Positions 36,801 through 48,244 of a DNA stretch of 64,000 bases are shown piece by piece. Within the stretch, counting starts at the first letter, position 1, and every line of letters starts with the position of its first letter. Source of the stretch: Tanypteryx hageni (Eukaryota > Arthropoda > Insecta > Odonata > Petaluridae); the NCBI GenBank assembly GCA_028673005.1, contig CM054115.1, forward strand, positions 52,217,738 through 52,281,737, read 5' to 3'. Position numbers and translations under genes: made by a program. The notes below the pieces were generated by a model that saw nothing but the letters and a program-made list of their open reading frames with translations, was not told the DNA's origin and did not search any database.

Positions 36801-36865
36801 GATAACCGGTTGAGCCGACAGCTACAAGATTTGGTTCGATTCCCGGTCGAGTCCCGATTTTTTAA
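36801..36865 (+). other. tRNA-like fragment with a consensus B box
   Basis: GGTTCGATTCC at about 36831 is a perfect B box. TAGATAACCGG about 30 bp upstream is an acceptable A box, and a TTTTTT terminator-like run follows at about 36858. The acceptor arms do not pair and the anticodon arm is not convincing. This looks like a tRNA-derived pseudogene or a decayed SINE head rather than a working tRNA. Confidence 0.4.
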
Positions 36866-39800
36866 TCCTTCAGTCGGATTTTACAGGAATTGGAACATTA
36901 AAAGTACTTGCGTACAAGAATCAATTTTATTTTATATGAAAATTTCGCTGTTTATTTAACCACCGTATGCAACGTAAAAAAGCAATCACTTTTTTACTTT
37001 AGCTTACGAAGGATATTTGAAGAACCAGCACAAGTTTCAAAAAGATTGCAGAATTTCCTTAAAAAATGTAACTACGTATATCTGATGAGTCTGCAGCTTA
37101 CTTTGAACTAAATTAATAAAATTATAGGATCAAAATAAAATTAAAATACTTATCGAGGAGCTTCAAATGAAAGGTATTGTTGCAAAGTTTTCTCCTGATG
37201 AATACACGAGTCTGAGCATCTCCCGAACTCAAAAAGTAAATCAATTTAATTAAACCGATAGAAAGTGAAAATTCCATTTATTCATTTATAAATTAATGTA
37301 GAAAACACTGTACCTGGAAAAGGTTCTACTTGAATTTCAAACCGAAACAAACGCTTTAAATGAAACCTGCGCTCCTTTGAGATTAATTTAGAAATACGTA
37401 TGTATAGGTGTATTATACATATATATGTATGTTTACAGATATATATATATATATATATACACCAACATAGTTTAATGTTAATTAATCTGTTTTGAAGACT
37501 ATGCGAAAAATAATAAACCAGTATTTTTTTATTTCCTCGCAATCTTTCGTCCATTCATGCGAAAGAACGTCGAACTCCTGCATCAATGGAGACTGGGAGC
37601 AATGGAGGGAAGGGGTTTTAGAAATGTGACGAATACGAAAAAAAGATATTGGAGAACGAATTAGTGGGAAAAGGAAGCAAATAATCTTTGCACACATTCA
37701 GCTTCTTCCTTATGCCGCCCTCTTGGTTGCTGTGTTATCCCATCATTTATTCTTGCTTCCGCTTTACCCTTTTTTACTTCCTTTGCAGTTTCTTTTCCAC
37801 TACTGTTTTTCTTCTTTCTTCCACCCTTCCTCGTGTGCTCACTGCCAACCTCCCTTCTATCCTTGCTTCTAATCCGACCTCTTCCTCTCCACCAACCCAC
37901 CTCCCATTTATCTCTCTCACACTCTTGTCTCCTGTGTGTATCACCTTCTCCTTTATACCTAGTCTCCCAAATAGGGATGCATTAAGTTTAACAGGAGCTC
38001 TAAGCACCCAATTTTAGATACAATCCTTCTCTTTTGAATCCCTATATATTTAGATGCTGGTATACGAAATTATAAAATTATATATAGCACATGTGTAATA
38101 TTTATTACAATTTCTTTTACAATATGCGACATTTATCATAATATTCACATTGTTTCAGATAGGTGATCATTCTGGTCAAAATATTATTTTAAATTTATAA
38201 TCCGTCAAATTGTTGCGCTGAATGTGATAGTATGCGCATGTTGTCCTGTCGTTCATCCTACTCTACAGCTATCTGGCACTTTCTCAAGTTGATCTTTCTG
38301 TTCCCCGTTTCTCCGTATTGCCATATTATACTCCCTTTCCCCTTTTCTACATTTCTAACCATCCTCGCCTTAATTTCTTCGCCCCACTCTTCAATTTCTC
38401 GTATTTTCTTCTTATGACAGCACTTCTCGCACCTTTGAGACGTACATCTTGAAGCAAAATAATGCTTTCATTATTTTTTCACTCTTGCTCCCTCTCCTTA
38501 GGGTGGTTTCCAAAGGAAACAGCCTTATGGTCCTGTGTGTGTGTCCCCTACTAACAACTTTTGCACCAGTTGACCGATTTTCATGGAACGTGGTATGAGA
38601 CTCGTGCGGACAGGGCCCACCTCCGGGCTATATTTTATTTGGCGAAGATTGAAGTCCTGGGTTTGATAGAAGGAACGTTTTTTCCCTATTTGTTTTACAC
38701 AGGAAATCTCAAATCCATCGTGCAGAAATGATTTCTTTAATGCATTAAAATAGCTTAAAATTGTGATATCGGAGCGAGGTTTGTACTGTTGTAATAGGAA
38801 AATAATGTATATTCTAACTTTTATCGCCGAAGTTTGACAATTGATCGTATTTTCTTGAATTTCTACTAAAACTTAGCGTTTTTACATTTTAAATCGCATT
38901 TTATCGGATTGTTGCCATGGAGACGATTTTTACTGAACTCGGCTTAAATATATACTAGTGAACAACTGGGTTATTTTCTTTTCCGCTCGACTATCCTCCA
39001 GCAATGGACAGTTGATCCAGACATATTAGCGTATAACATTTATTAAATTGGTTTATTTAAAAAAAAATACATGCAAAATATAATGTCAGAAAGAGATTTT
39101 TACATTGGTTTTAGTATTTTAAACCTGACTCTCTATTAATTTGTTTCCCAGTTTATCTCTATCATTGATTAACTATGAAGTACAAGTGGTATTTATGGTA
39201 TGAGAATTCTTTGGAATGACTACGCTTATTTAATTTAATCTAAGAAAGTCCTGTTTTATGTACATGCAAAAATATAATTAAACGAATCGTGTATATTGGG
39301 TTGGGGGTAGTCATTCAAAATTTTCGAAAGTAAGGGGTACTTTCTCAGATAAGTTTGAGAAACCTTGCCCTACACTTATTTTTTGCAGCGACCTGAGATT
39401 TTCTTTTTCACCTCGTTATTTTTTTCTCCTACAGCTTTATTTTCGCGAGTCCCTCCACTTCATATTCTTCGTGGTTGGTAACTGAGAAGAAAAAAGAGAG
39501 GAAATAACTGAAGATTTTTTCTAAAAAGACGACAGGGAGATATGATTCCAAAACTCAACGACCAGGAGGCGCTCTTTATCAGTCCCATTTGACTGGGTTT
39601 CTCCCTCAATCTCTGCCTCGTCTTTTGTTTTTTGCCGGTTCATCGCTTTTCCCCTTCCTTGTTTCTACATATTCTCTTTTACCTTCTCCTGGGCGCGTTG
39701 TCTTTTCCACCTGTTTGCAAGTAGAGAAAACTCCCAAGGACGTCCTTTTATTTTCAGTTTCGTTTTGGGCGCGTTCCAAGGGGTGAGAGGGGAGTGTTTG

Positions 39801-40693
39801 GGAGGAGGTGCTCGTCACCCGTCACCTCTCGTTACCTTTCTCCCGTCGCGAGGAGAGTCGTTAGCGAAAAAAATTGCATTTTTTTATATTCAAAATGAAA
39901 GCTCGCGTCTTTACGAAGATGAAATGACTTCCATTAATGAATATTTTTTCTAATACCCGAGAGTAATCGAGACGTTGAGAATAAAACGACGCTTAATAAC
40001 CGTCGCTTTTAATGCAAAGCTTGAGAATTTGGAATAGCGCTACGATTCTTTTAATAACCGCTTGGAAGTAAGCCTTGTTTCCTCATGGACGCGAGGTGAA
40101 TATTTTTAAAAGCTTCAAAAGGTGATCAGTTTTCACCAAAGATTCTACCTGTTTTGAATAAATACAGGAATTTCTCAGTTCGCATACACTTAGTACAAAA
40201 GATACATCTGTTCAAATTTACGGACCGATAGCAAAAATTCTACCCAACGAATCCATTCTCGTGGAATGTTAATGGAATCGAAAATGATGAAAGATGTCTT
40301 CATTTTCCTACCTTTGCCGTTGAAAGCATCTTTTATATTTATCCTCCGCTGAAAAAAGAATATTTATAAAATCGAAATAAATAACCCACGTGCTAGAAAC
40401 GCTTTTATGATAAATCCTTTGGCGTGCGACACCATTCTGATATTTTAAGCAGTTCTTCTTCAAGAATGGAATAACCCCCGCTTCTTCCTCTCTCTTCTAC
40501 ACTGCCACAACTCTCCCCCCTCTCTCTCTCTCTTTTTTCTCTTTCTTTGGTCGTTATCTCCGTGGGCGATATTCATCCGGCCCACGCTACGCGGACGCGT
40601 TTTCGCGCCTACGCGGTAGCCAGTCTTGAAAGAAGGGTGAAGATTCGAGAAAAAGGAGTTGGTCGATGACGTCATTGCGTCGCATCCATCCCC
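36866..40693. other. Unassigned non-coding stretch
   Basis: No gene is recognised. There is a (TA)n run at about 37438-37460 and CT-rich DNA at about 37720-37930. A small hairpin GTTTCC-AAA-GGAAAC near 38508 is followed by GTGTGTGTGTCCCC and a CCGATTTTCATGGAACGTGGTATG motif. The motif recalls the tandem units of the Helentron-like repeats, but the fit is poor. Confidence 0.4.
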
Positions 40694-41023
40694 TTACGAT
40701 CTCCCACCCCCTTACGCCCCACCCCCTTACGCCCCCACCCCCTTACGCCCCACCCCCTTACGCCCCCAACCCCTTACGCCCCCCACCCCCTTACGCCCCC
40801 ACCCCCTTACGCCCCCACCCCCTTACGCCCCCACCCCCTTACGCCCCCACCCCCTTACGCCCCCACCCCCTTACGCCCCCACCCCCTTACGCCCCCACCC
40901 CCTTACGCTCCCTCTCCTTACGCCCCCTCTCCCCTTACGCCCCCTCTCCCCTTACGCCCCCTCTCCCCTTACGCCCCCTCTCCCCTTACGCCCCCTCTCC
41001 CCTTACGCCCCCACCCCCTTACG
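40694..41023 (+). repeat. C-rich minisatellite of 16-bp and 17-bp units
   Basis: TTACG occurs 21 times at an average spacing of about 16.5 bp. The first two thirds use TTACGCCCCCACCCCC (16 bp), with some shortened units at the start. The later part uses TTACGCCCCCTCTCCCC (17 bp), with one or two reversions to the first type at the end. All units are oriented alike. The complementary strand has regular G4-5 runs and could form G-quadruplexes, and the C strand i-motifs. Long proline/tyrosine reading frames across it are products of the repeat. Confidence 0.95.
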
Positions 41024-41654
41024 CCGCGGCCGAGTTCCCACAATCTTTCCCACATTGTGTCAAGCGTCAAGATTTTCACCCTTCCTCTCCTTTCATTTAA
41101 CACCAGTTACGCTTTTCTCTCTCTGGCTATTACTCTTTCCTCGCAGTCGGTTGATTTCCTAGGAAACCGTTTTCATGGAGGCGGAGAAGGTTGAAGGTGT
41201 TTATGGGTAACGGAAATCGTATTCGTCGCGTGACACACAACCGTTGCACAGTACTACATGATTTTCTAAAAGGAAGAAGGTTTGCGACACATCGTCAAGT
41301 TTTCGAGACATCTTTAACAGATTAATGCTCGTTTGCGTGTGCACATAGAAATACCCTGTCTAAATGCGCTAAAAACTTTTAAGTGAAATATGTTTGGATT
41401 AAATGCAGATTGTTTATAAATATACGATGAGAGTGATTTAATGGCGATAGGAAACATATCGTTTCATATTCTTTCTGCGTACTGAAATACCTTTTTGCCA
41501 AATTATTGCAAAAAAATCCAGTTATATGCAGTCGAAAAGACTTGAACATGAAAATTATCTTTTTCGTAACAGATTCCCGTTGTTTTTGTAGATAAAGGAA
41601 ATATTTCAAAAAGTAGGTAAATAAGTTAATGGATGTGTGCATAGCATTTTGTGA
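41024..41654. other. Unassigned non-coding stretch
   Basis: Nothing is recognised. The composition becomes AT-rich after about 41340. Confidence 0.4.
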
Positions 41655-41900
41655 TTTTTTGGCGTTCTCTACCAGCGGAGCTGTAGTAGCAGAACGCTTT
41701 ATGGACACGTTTCGTCCGTCCGTCTGTCGTAACTTTCATCTCCTAAACCTCTGGACGGATTTTAATTAAATTAAATAGGTACGAGTGATCCTTATTAAAA
41801 TTGATCGCCTAATTGTGATTTAGAACTTGCCCCGTTAATTAGAACTTCCATTTTATATAATTACTTTAATAAATTTACACTCGTATCTCGTTAAATGATA
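41655..41900 (-). mobile_element. Helentron/HINE-like terminus and first unit
   Basis: TTTTTT (41655-41660), a hairpin GCGTTCT/AGAACGC (41662-41668 with 41691-41697), 16 bases, then GTCCGTCCGTCTGTCG from 41714. It is followed by CATCTCCTAAACCTCTGGACGGATTTTAATTAAA, of the same character as the units of the other elements. A second diverged unit may start near 41878. The far boundary is unclear. Confidence 0.45.
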
Positions 41901-43915
41901 CTCGTCAAAGAACAATTAAATACCATATATTTCTTTCCAATGCTCTTATATGTCAGATGTAGATTTAAAAATGAATTCGGATATATGACATCATTTACCA
42001 CAAAAAAGTCCGCGAGGGTATATAAATAATTACGGCTAATAGTTTCGGAGATAAAAATTCAAGAATCGTCCAATCTTTCGATACCGTGTCATTTGTATTT
42101 CCTATAAAGAACGCCTTTGAAATATCTGTGTACATATTCCATTTATAGAGTATACTTTTCCATCTTGTTTTATAATAACGCAAAAGTGAAAGTTTTTACT
42201 TTTATAATTCAAACCTTGCTAGTAGATAATAATAATTCCTGTTCTTCTATATCACTCTAATGGATCATCGACTCAACCAATAGAATCACAGGAAGAAATA
42301 TCTCCATCGGATAATAAAACAACCGAGCTATGCGCGTTGTACTAATAACATTTCGACTGTTTGACCCTCCCACGTATGCGATATCGTTACAGATTAAAGA
42401 AAAAACGTTATTTGACGGCGGTTAATCGAATATATTTTTTTGCTTCGCGCTCATTTTCGATTATTCTCTGAACTAAAAACAACAGACGGGACCAAACAAC
42501 GTCATCAACGGAGGACGCTGAATAAATAAACGGAATCGGTCGGATGCGCAAACAAATGAACGTCGAGGCGAGAGATACTGGGTAACGAACGCGGTCGGGC
42601 GTGGGCATTGTCGTCGCCCCCCTCCCCCTTGATAACAAAAAAGCCGCCTACGCCCTCCTCACACCTGTGGGTTCGAAACAATTCAAATCCCGCGACGCCT
42701 GAAGCGTGGGCGGCGATAATCTCCCTCAAAGTTCCCTAATTAATCATCGATCCTCGAGGCTGCGGAAAACTCATCGATGCCGTCGCAATCCCTGACATGA
42801 CGTTTACCGGGCCAGATACAGCGCTTGCTCGACGATCCCACGCGAAACAAATGACGGACGGCGTCCGCGATCGAACTATATCCTCGAGTAGGCATGGTAC
42901 CCACCTTACAGCGACATAGCGTATTAATGGCGAACCGGTGCAATGAACCGGGTACTCCAACAACGAAGAATTATTGTATTTGTAGTTTGCCATATTAATT
43001 TTTTAACTCGTATATTTCCTGCCCAAAATTTGTGACCATTCCAGCTCGTAGTTCGGGGCATCCCCGAGGTCATCGTAATTTGTCCGTTTGCCCGGAGAGC
43101 GTGCAACGCAAATGTTATTTCAGTTATCGCAATATTTCTGGTGAGATTCGTCAAAATAGTTGAAAATTGTTTGCCACAACCGTATCATCTTTAAAGTTGC
43201 TCTAAGCGATGAAAAGTGATTTGGTTTCTCATTGAAAGGTAGTTATTTTCTTGTATAAAAATAATAATATGACGTAACAAAAAGGATTTTGCTCTAGGGC
43301 CCCCAAAAAGATTCCTACGTATGAGTCAATACGGGAAAAGTTTCCTTTCCTAAAAACGAATTATCAGGAAAGTGGAAACGGCAAATTAGACCAAAGAATT
43401 CTATTAATCACTGAAGAGGTCGGCACTTTGTGGAACACGATGTTAGGGAGCGATACGTATTGTAAATAAAATACACACACGGGATTATTTGAATTTTGTA
43501 TTTATTTCCACAGAAAAATGGCTGTAGTACCAGTCACTACGAATCATCTTCATCATCAGGTGCTGTTGGAAACTCGTGGTGTAACCATTTTTCTGCGGCG
43601 ATAAGAACAAAATTGAAGTATTGTCGTAGGCGTGATTTATTCATCGCACAACGTTTTCTCCAAATAATTTTACTACCAAATAAATTTTAGGTGTCATAGG
43701 TTTCGTTTTATGTCATCAATGATCGCTTATAAGACAGTATGTAAGATCATTTGAATCTCTTAGAGGCAATTCGTGCCGAGTTATTTGCTTTAATAACCGA
43801 TGATTATTATCACAAGTTTTGTTTTCTAATTATTTCTGCGATATCATTTTCCGGCTGAGATTAATTTGAGCTCGATTCAGAAAACCGAATTATGTTTCAC
43901 ACGGTATCCTGCGCG
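41901..43915. other. Unassigned non-coding stretch
   Basis: AT-rich to about 42400. GC-richer at 42480-43130 with overlapping minus-strand open frames that I do not recognise and that lack splice support. Then AT-rich again. Confidence 0.4.
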
Positions 43916-44118
43916 TAGGGATACGAAAAAAATATCGATACTTTACTCATATCGGTAATTTCCTTTGGATACCAAGCACTTTTGTACTCGATTCTTTTCT
44001 TTCGATTTTCTAGTGACATCGGTACTTTCGACCCGATACTTTTGTGGTATCGATACTTTTCATTCGATACATCATATGATTACGGTATCGATACTTTCGT
44101 TTCGATATCGTGTCCCTA
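43916..44118. mobile_element. hAT-like MITE of TCGATACTTT repeats
   Basis: The ends are TAGGGATACGAAA (43916) and, read inward from 44118, TAGGGACACGATA. The flanking octamers CCTGCGCG (43908-43915) and CCCGCGCG (44119-44126) agree at 7 of 8 positions, giving a hAT-type 8-bp duplication. The 203-bp body is built from degenerate, mixed-orientation units around ATCGATACTTT and TTCGATAC. No coding capacity. Confidence 0.8.
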
Positions 44119-47100
44119 CCCGCGCGTATCCAAAAATCTTTTTTTTGGCACATTGTCAATTAATTTCGCAGAAGAGGCATTTCCGCCAAATGTTCGTTCC
44201 GAAGGTTCACTATAATTCACATCAAATTAATGTAAACATGTTTTGATAATATTTAATGACTAAATTTATAAACATAGCTTGGTATTGACGCGTACTATTT
44301 GACGGGAAAATCTCAGCCAAATCCTAGTAATCCCGTATCGTAAGCTTTATATCTAATATCTAGTAAAGAGTCGATACGTGACCTTCAGGACGTAAAAGCG
44401 CCTCACTGATATTTTCTATCGTGTTAATAACTTACTGGTGGCTTCACTGAAACACCGTGGTGGCCTCACTCGAGGAACGCTGCCCTCTACGTATCCCGCG
44501 AAAATCGCGTCATCTAGCGTCACGTGACCTGACGGATAAAACGCCCAACCATCGGTCCCACCTTCGTGTGCGTGACAAATGACGCACGGAGATATCGAAT
44601 CGGGCGCACGTGCGAATTCTCGCGTAGGTGGATGCGTCCGTTGGCAGAAACGATCCCTTCCCATCCACTCGGAGCGACTTCTAAAAAAAAAACCCATAGG
44701 CGGGGCAGCGGGAGAAGGGGTGGGGGAGACGTGGAGAGAGATAGGAAGGGTTTTAGGGGGTGTGATTTTGAGGGAGGATATTACAAGAAAACCTCGGTGT
44801 CAGTGAGGGGGAGTTCGGGGATATAGTAGGGTGGAGTGGGCGTAATTTTCTGCGAAAAAATTAATGCAAACTATGAGCATATCGAATGAGATGACTCCGA
44901 CTCTGAAAAATACATCCAAATTGGAAAGGGTGAGTGCAGGTTGAGGTCCACAATATCTCTGAAAAAATAACGATAGCAAGAATGTTGTTTGACAAGGCAA
45001 TTCCAACTCAGGAAAGCATCCAAGTGAGAGAGGGGCGAGTGCAATATTATAGAAATCCCAAATATTGGCCAGATGGATAAAAGGCAGTCAAATCTCAAAT
45101 TCCTTGAAAAATAATGGAATTTTTAAAAATTCTCGGAATCCCATGTTTCTCGACGCATATAAATATAACAAAGTACTTTCGTCTTAGAACAAACTAAAAT
45201 TCTGGTGGAGAATGTTCGAGTTACGTACATTCCATAGTATTTACGGATGAACGATCTGCAAGTAGCGAAGATGCTAATTACAATTTGAATTATCGAACTT
45301 AACTCACGTATTTTACCAGATAAATGCCAGGGGTCGGCAGCATACATCCTGCTGGGCGCATATGGTCCGTGAGGACGTATAGTGCTGCCCGCTAAGCTAT
45401 GAAGAAAAGGCTATCCATAAAACTGAACGGTGAAAATTTCATATTCGTTAAAAATTTACAAACATAAAACCTTGAATGTTGAAATGCTAACGCTAAAAGA
45501 ATATTTAGTATCAATTTTAGCTTACATAATACCATAGAATCTCTAGGTAATTTCCGATGTCAACTCTTATCCGACACATCGAAAAATTGGCTTCTGGATA
45601 ATGCGGGCCTCCGTACTTAGAGTTTTTCCTATCATTTTAAACTTTTAAGCCTTGTTGGTTTCATAACATAGCCGTAGTATATTAAGCTTTTTGAAACTGA
45701 AACAATGGTTTAACTGAGTAACCACCTCTAGTTTTTTTCTTTTTTGTGTTACTAAAATTGCTTTGGAAACTCGTTCGTTATCAATTGAACCTGCCATAAA
45801 AGTTAATTACGCAAAATATAAAATTAAGCTGTTCTCCAGTAGTTCGTGGCCCAAAGCTTTAATAAGCAATTCCTAGTTGTGTGGAAAGTTTGGACACGTC
45901 TTTTAAAAGTCGGTAGATATGTAACTCATTCGATAAAATAGGCACGTAGTGAATGACCCCGAACGTGTCGTTAAAGGCTCGAATAATAAGCGGCCCGGGC
46001 ATAAAGGGATAGAGTGTGAAATGGGCGATTGGTGGGAGGAGGGATAAGGGGGAGGAGAGAGAATGAGCTCCCTCTTCGTTGGTCCTCCCCGGTAACAGTC
46101 GTATCGATTGATCCACGCCACGACGACGAGGGAAGCGGGCACTTCCGCCTCCCGAAATTGAAAATATAAAAAAAAAAATACAGAAAAGGATCCCAGAGAA
46201 GAGGGGAGGGGAGAGACGAGGGGTAGAACCCTGTCCGTCGTCAAATATTAGTCTCACTCCATATAAAAAGGATCGTTTCAGGATCCCTTTAGGGGGTGAT
46301 GGTAGCGCAAAGGGATGGACGCGTGACGGAAGGGTGGACCCGGGGCGTGCTTTTTTGGACGTCGTGCTCCCTTTCTGTCCTTTTTGATGAGGGCTCTCTT
46401 TCAGAGTGAAGTTCCTCCATTCGTAGCTGCCCGCCATTTTCTGCCGTCTGGGTGGCAATGGAAAACGATTCGGGATTTTTGTCTAGCGAGTCGGTCGCGG
46501 TTATTTTGAAAGGGAATGCGGACGTACAGGGGGACATCTTCCGCGATTTCAGGCAACTCGGCACTCAACACGTACTTTTTCCCATCCGAGAGAGATTCAA
46601 ACATAAATTGGCGATATCAGCTCTTTCACTTGATCAAATGGACTAAATAAAGTTAGTGCTTTAGTCATTACGTTGCTGTGTAGGGCATCCATATTATTTT
46701 GAGTAAAAATTGCGAGTGCTCAATAGTGAGTCATCGATCGATAGTATTAATTAGATGTTTAAGTGGGTATAAAAGTGACCTACTAAAGGGATGCGACAGA
46801 GAGCTAGAAAAGGGTGTTTTGGAGAGTTTTCCTTTAAGGAAAAGACAATCGGAACGAAGTATCGTGTGATTAATCATGATGGAACATTTTTTCAGTCTTC
46901 TATTTCTCGACTGGGACCAAATCAACGCTATAACGAATATAGTGCGCTGAATTCTTAAACGAATGCAAATAGCAACTTAAGTGCAGATAGACCAGTAATG
47001 CATTTCATTTTGAAAAGAATGACCATCAGGAATTAATGAAATGTGTTAGACCTTTAACTGTATCTTTAACAACCGTTTCGGCAAAGAAATATGGAATAAA

Positions 47101-47215
47101 CAGGTTTTTAGATTTTCAACCAACTATTCATTACATATATGATATAGTAAAATAGGATTTACCTCATAGATATTCTCTTAGCTCCATAAATTTCTTAATT
47201 AGCTAAATTCATCCG
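44119..47215. other. Unassigned stretch with a solo hAT-like end
   Basis: No gene is recognised. CAGGGGTCGGCAG at 45328 resembles a hAT/Charlie-type terminus, but no partner was found. Two imperfect copies of an ATCCAARTNRGA..GRGTGCA motif occur near 44914-44938 and 45018-45043, a degenerate ~104-bp direct repeat. The 199-codon minus-strand frame at 45859-46458 has no recognisable domain. Confidence 0.4.
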
Positions 47216-48244
47216 TTTTTAGTGCTTTTCGTCATTGCTGAAAAGCACTATTATTGTCGTGATGTCCGTCCGTACGCACATATCAGGGGAGAAATTGGCT
47301 TAACCGATTTCAACCAAATTTGGTACATATAATATTCACATAAATTAATGACCAAAGTGGCATATTTTGACAGGATCGACACAGCAGGTGTGCCACAATT
47401 GCAAAGTTAAACTTCGGTAATTGTGAATTTGGAAGGAATTGGCCCAACCGATTTCAACGAAATTTTGTAAGAAGTAGACATTCAACACAAAATAACAAAA
47501 TCAGGATGTTTAGTATAGATATATAAATCAGGGCTGCTACAATACAAGGAATAAAAAAAATATTTTTACACGAATTGTGTTGAACTGTCCACATCAATTT
47601 TAACCAAATTTAATACTTATAATACACTATTATATAAAAATCCATATTAGCATATTTAAACCGAATCGGCCAAACAGGGGTGCCACAATTACAAATTAAA
47701 CTCTTCCAATAATTAAGGATTTGGAAGGATGTTAATGAATGGATTTCAATTAAATTGTGTATATATGATTTGTACAACATATCGTAATGAAATCAAAATG
47801 TTTAAAGCGGAGATAAGGGGCAGAGCTACCACAATAAAAAGTAAAATAATATTTCATTTACACGTATTTCTAGAGAACTGAACTAATGGATTTTATCCAA
47901 ATATAGCATACTTAATCTTCATATAAATAAATAACCAATATATTATATTTTAACCGGGTCGACTAAACAGGACTACCACAATATCAAAGTTAGTATTTCT
48001 CTGTAAATATTAATTTCGAAGGTATTGACTGAACGGATTTAAAAGAAATTTCGTTTGTAGGAAGAATATAAAATGACAAAACGAAATAAACCTGTTTAAA
48101 ACGTATCTAAAAATCAGGGTTGCCACAATATAAGGAAAAATAATTTTCTGATTTCAAAGCAAATATATTAGTAACCGATATACTACGGCAAATTTGACGA
48201 AAAGCACTTCTGTACCACGGGAAACCTGTGTACATCCCTACTTG
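47216..48244 (-). mobile_element. Helentron/HINE-like element, copy 1
   Basis: This is the inverted counterpart of the copy at 62293-63315. Reading the minus strand: a 5-prime end near CAAGTAGGGATGTACACAGG, a subterminal AGTGCTTTTCGTC (complement of 48196-48208), and six degenerate units of about 145 bp. Each unit is marked by TTGTGGYASCCCTG (plus-strand complements at about 47390, 47535, 47680, 47825, 47972 and 48119). A short GTCC tract (47264) follows, then a 10-bp hairpin whose stem repeats the subterminal motif inverted (47221-47230 with 47240-47249), then an A-run. It has no coding capacity. The layout fits non-autonomous Helentrons such as Drosophila DINE-1/DINE-TR1. The assignment is inference from structure. 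Confidence 0.6.

Noticed and set aside
40659..41162. Two proline/tyrosine-rich frames
   Set aside because: They follow the 16/17-bp minisatellite in two frames at once, so they are repeat artefacts.
42736..42993. GC-rich minus-strand frame
   Set aside because: Two overlapping frames of equal quality and no known motif; probably composition-driven.
45859..46458. 199-codon minus-strand frame
   Set aside because: No recognisable domain, mixed low-complexity composition, overlapping frames on the other strand, no splice or promoter context.
46452..46646. 64-codon plus-strand frame with protein-like composition
   Set aside because: No homology I can name, overlaps opposite-strand frames, no convincing splice sites.
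47390..48119. Regularly spaced motif as a CRISPR array
   Set aside because: Units are ~145 bp, degenerate throughout, without short identical repeats and unique spacers, in a eukaryotic context.
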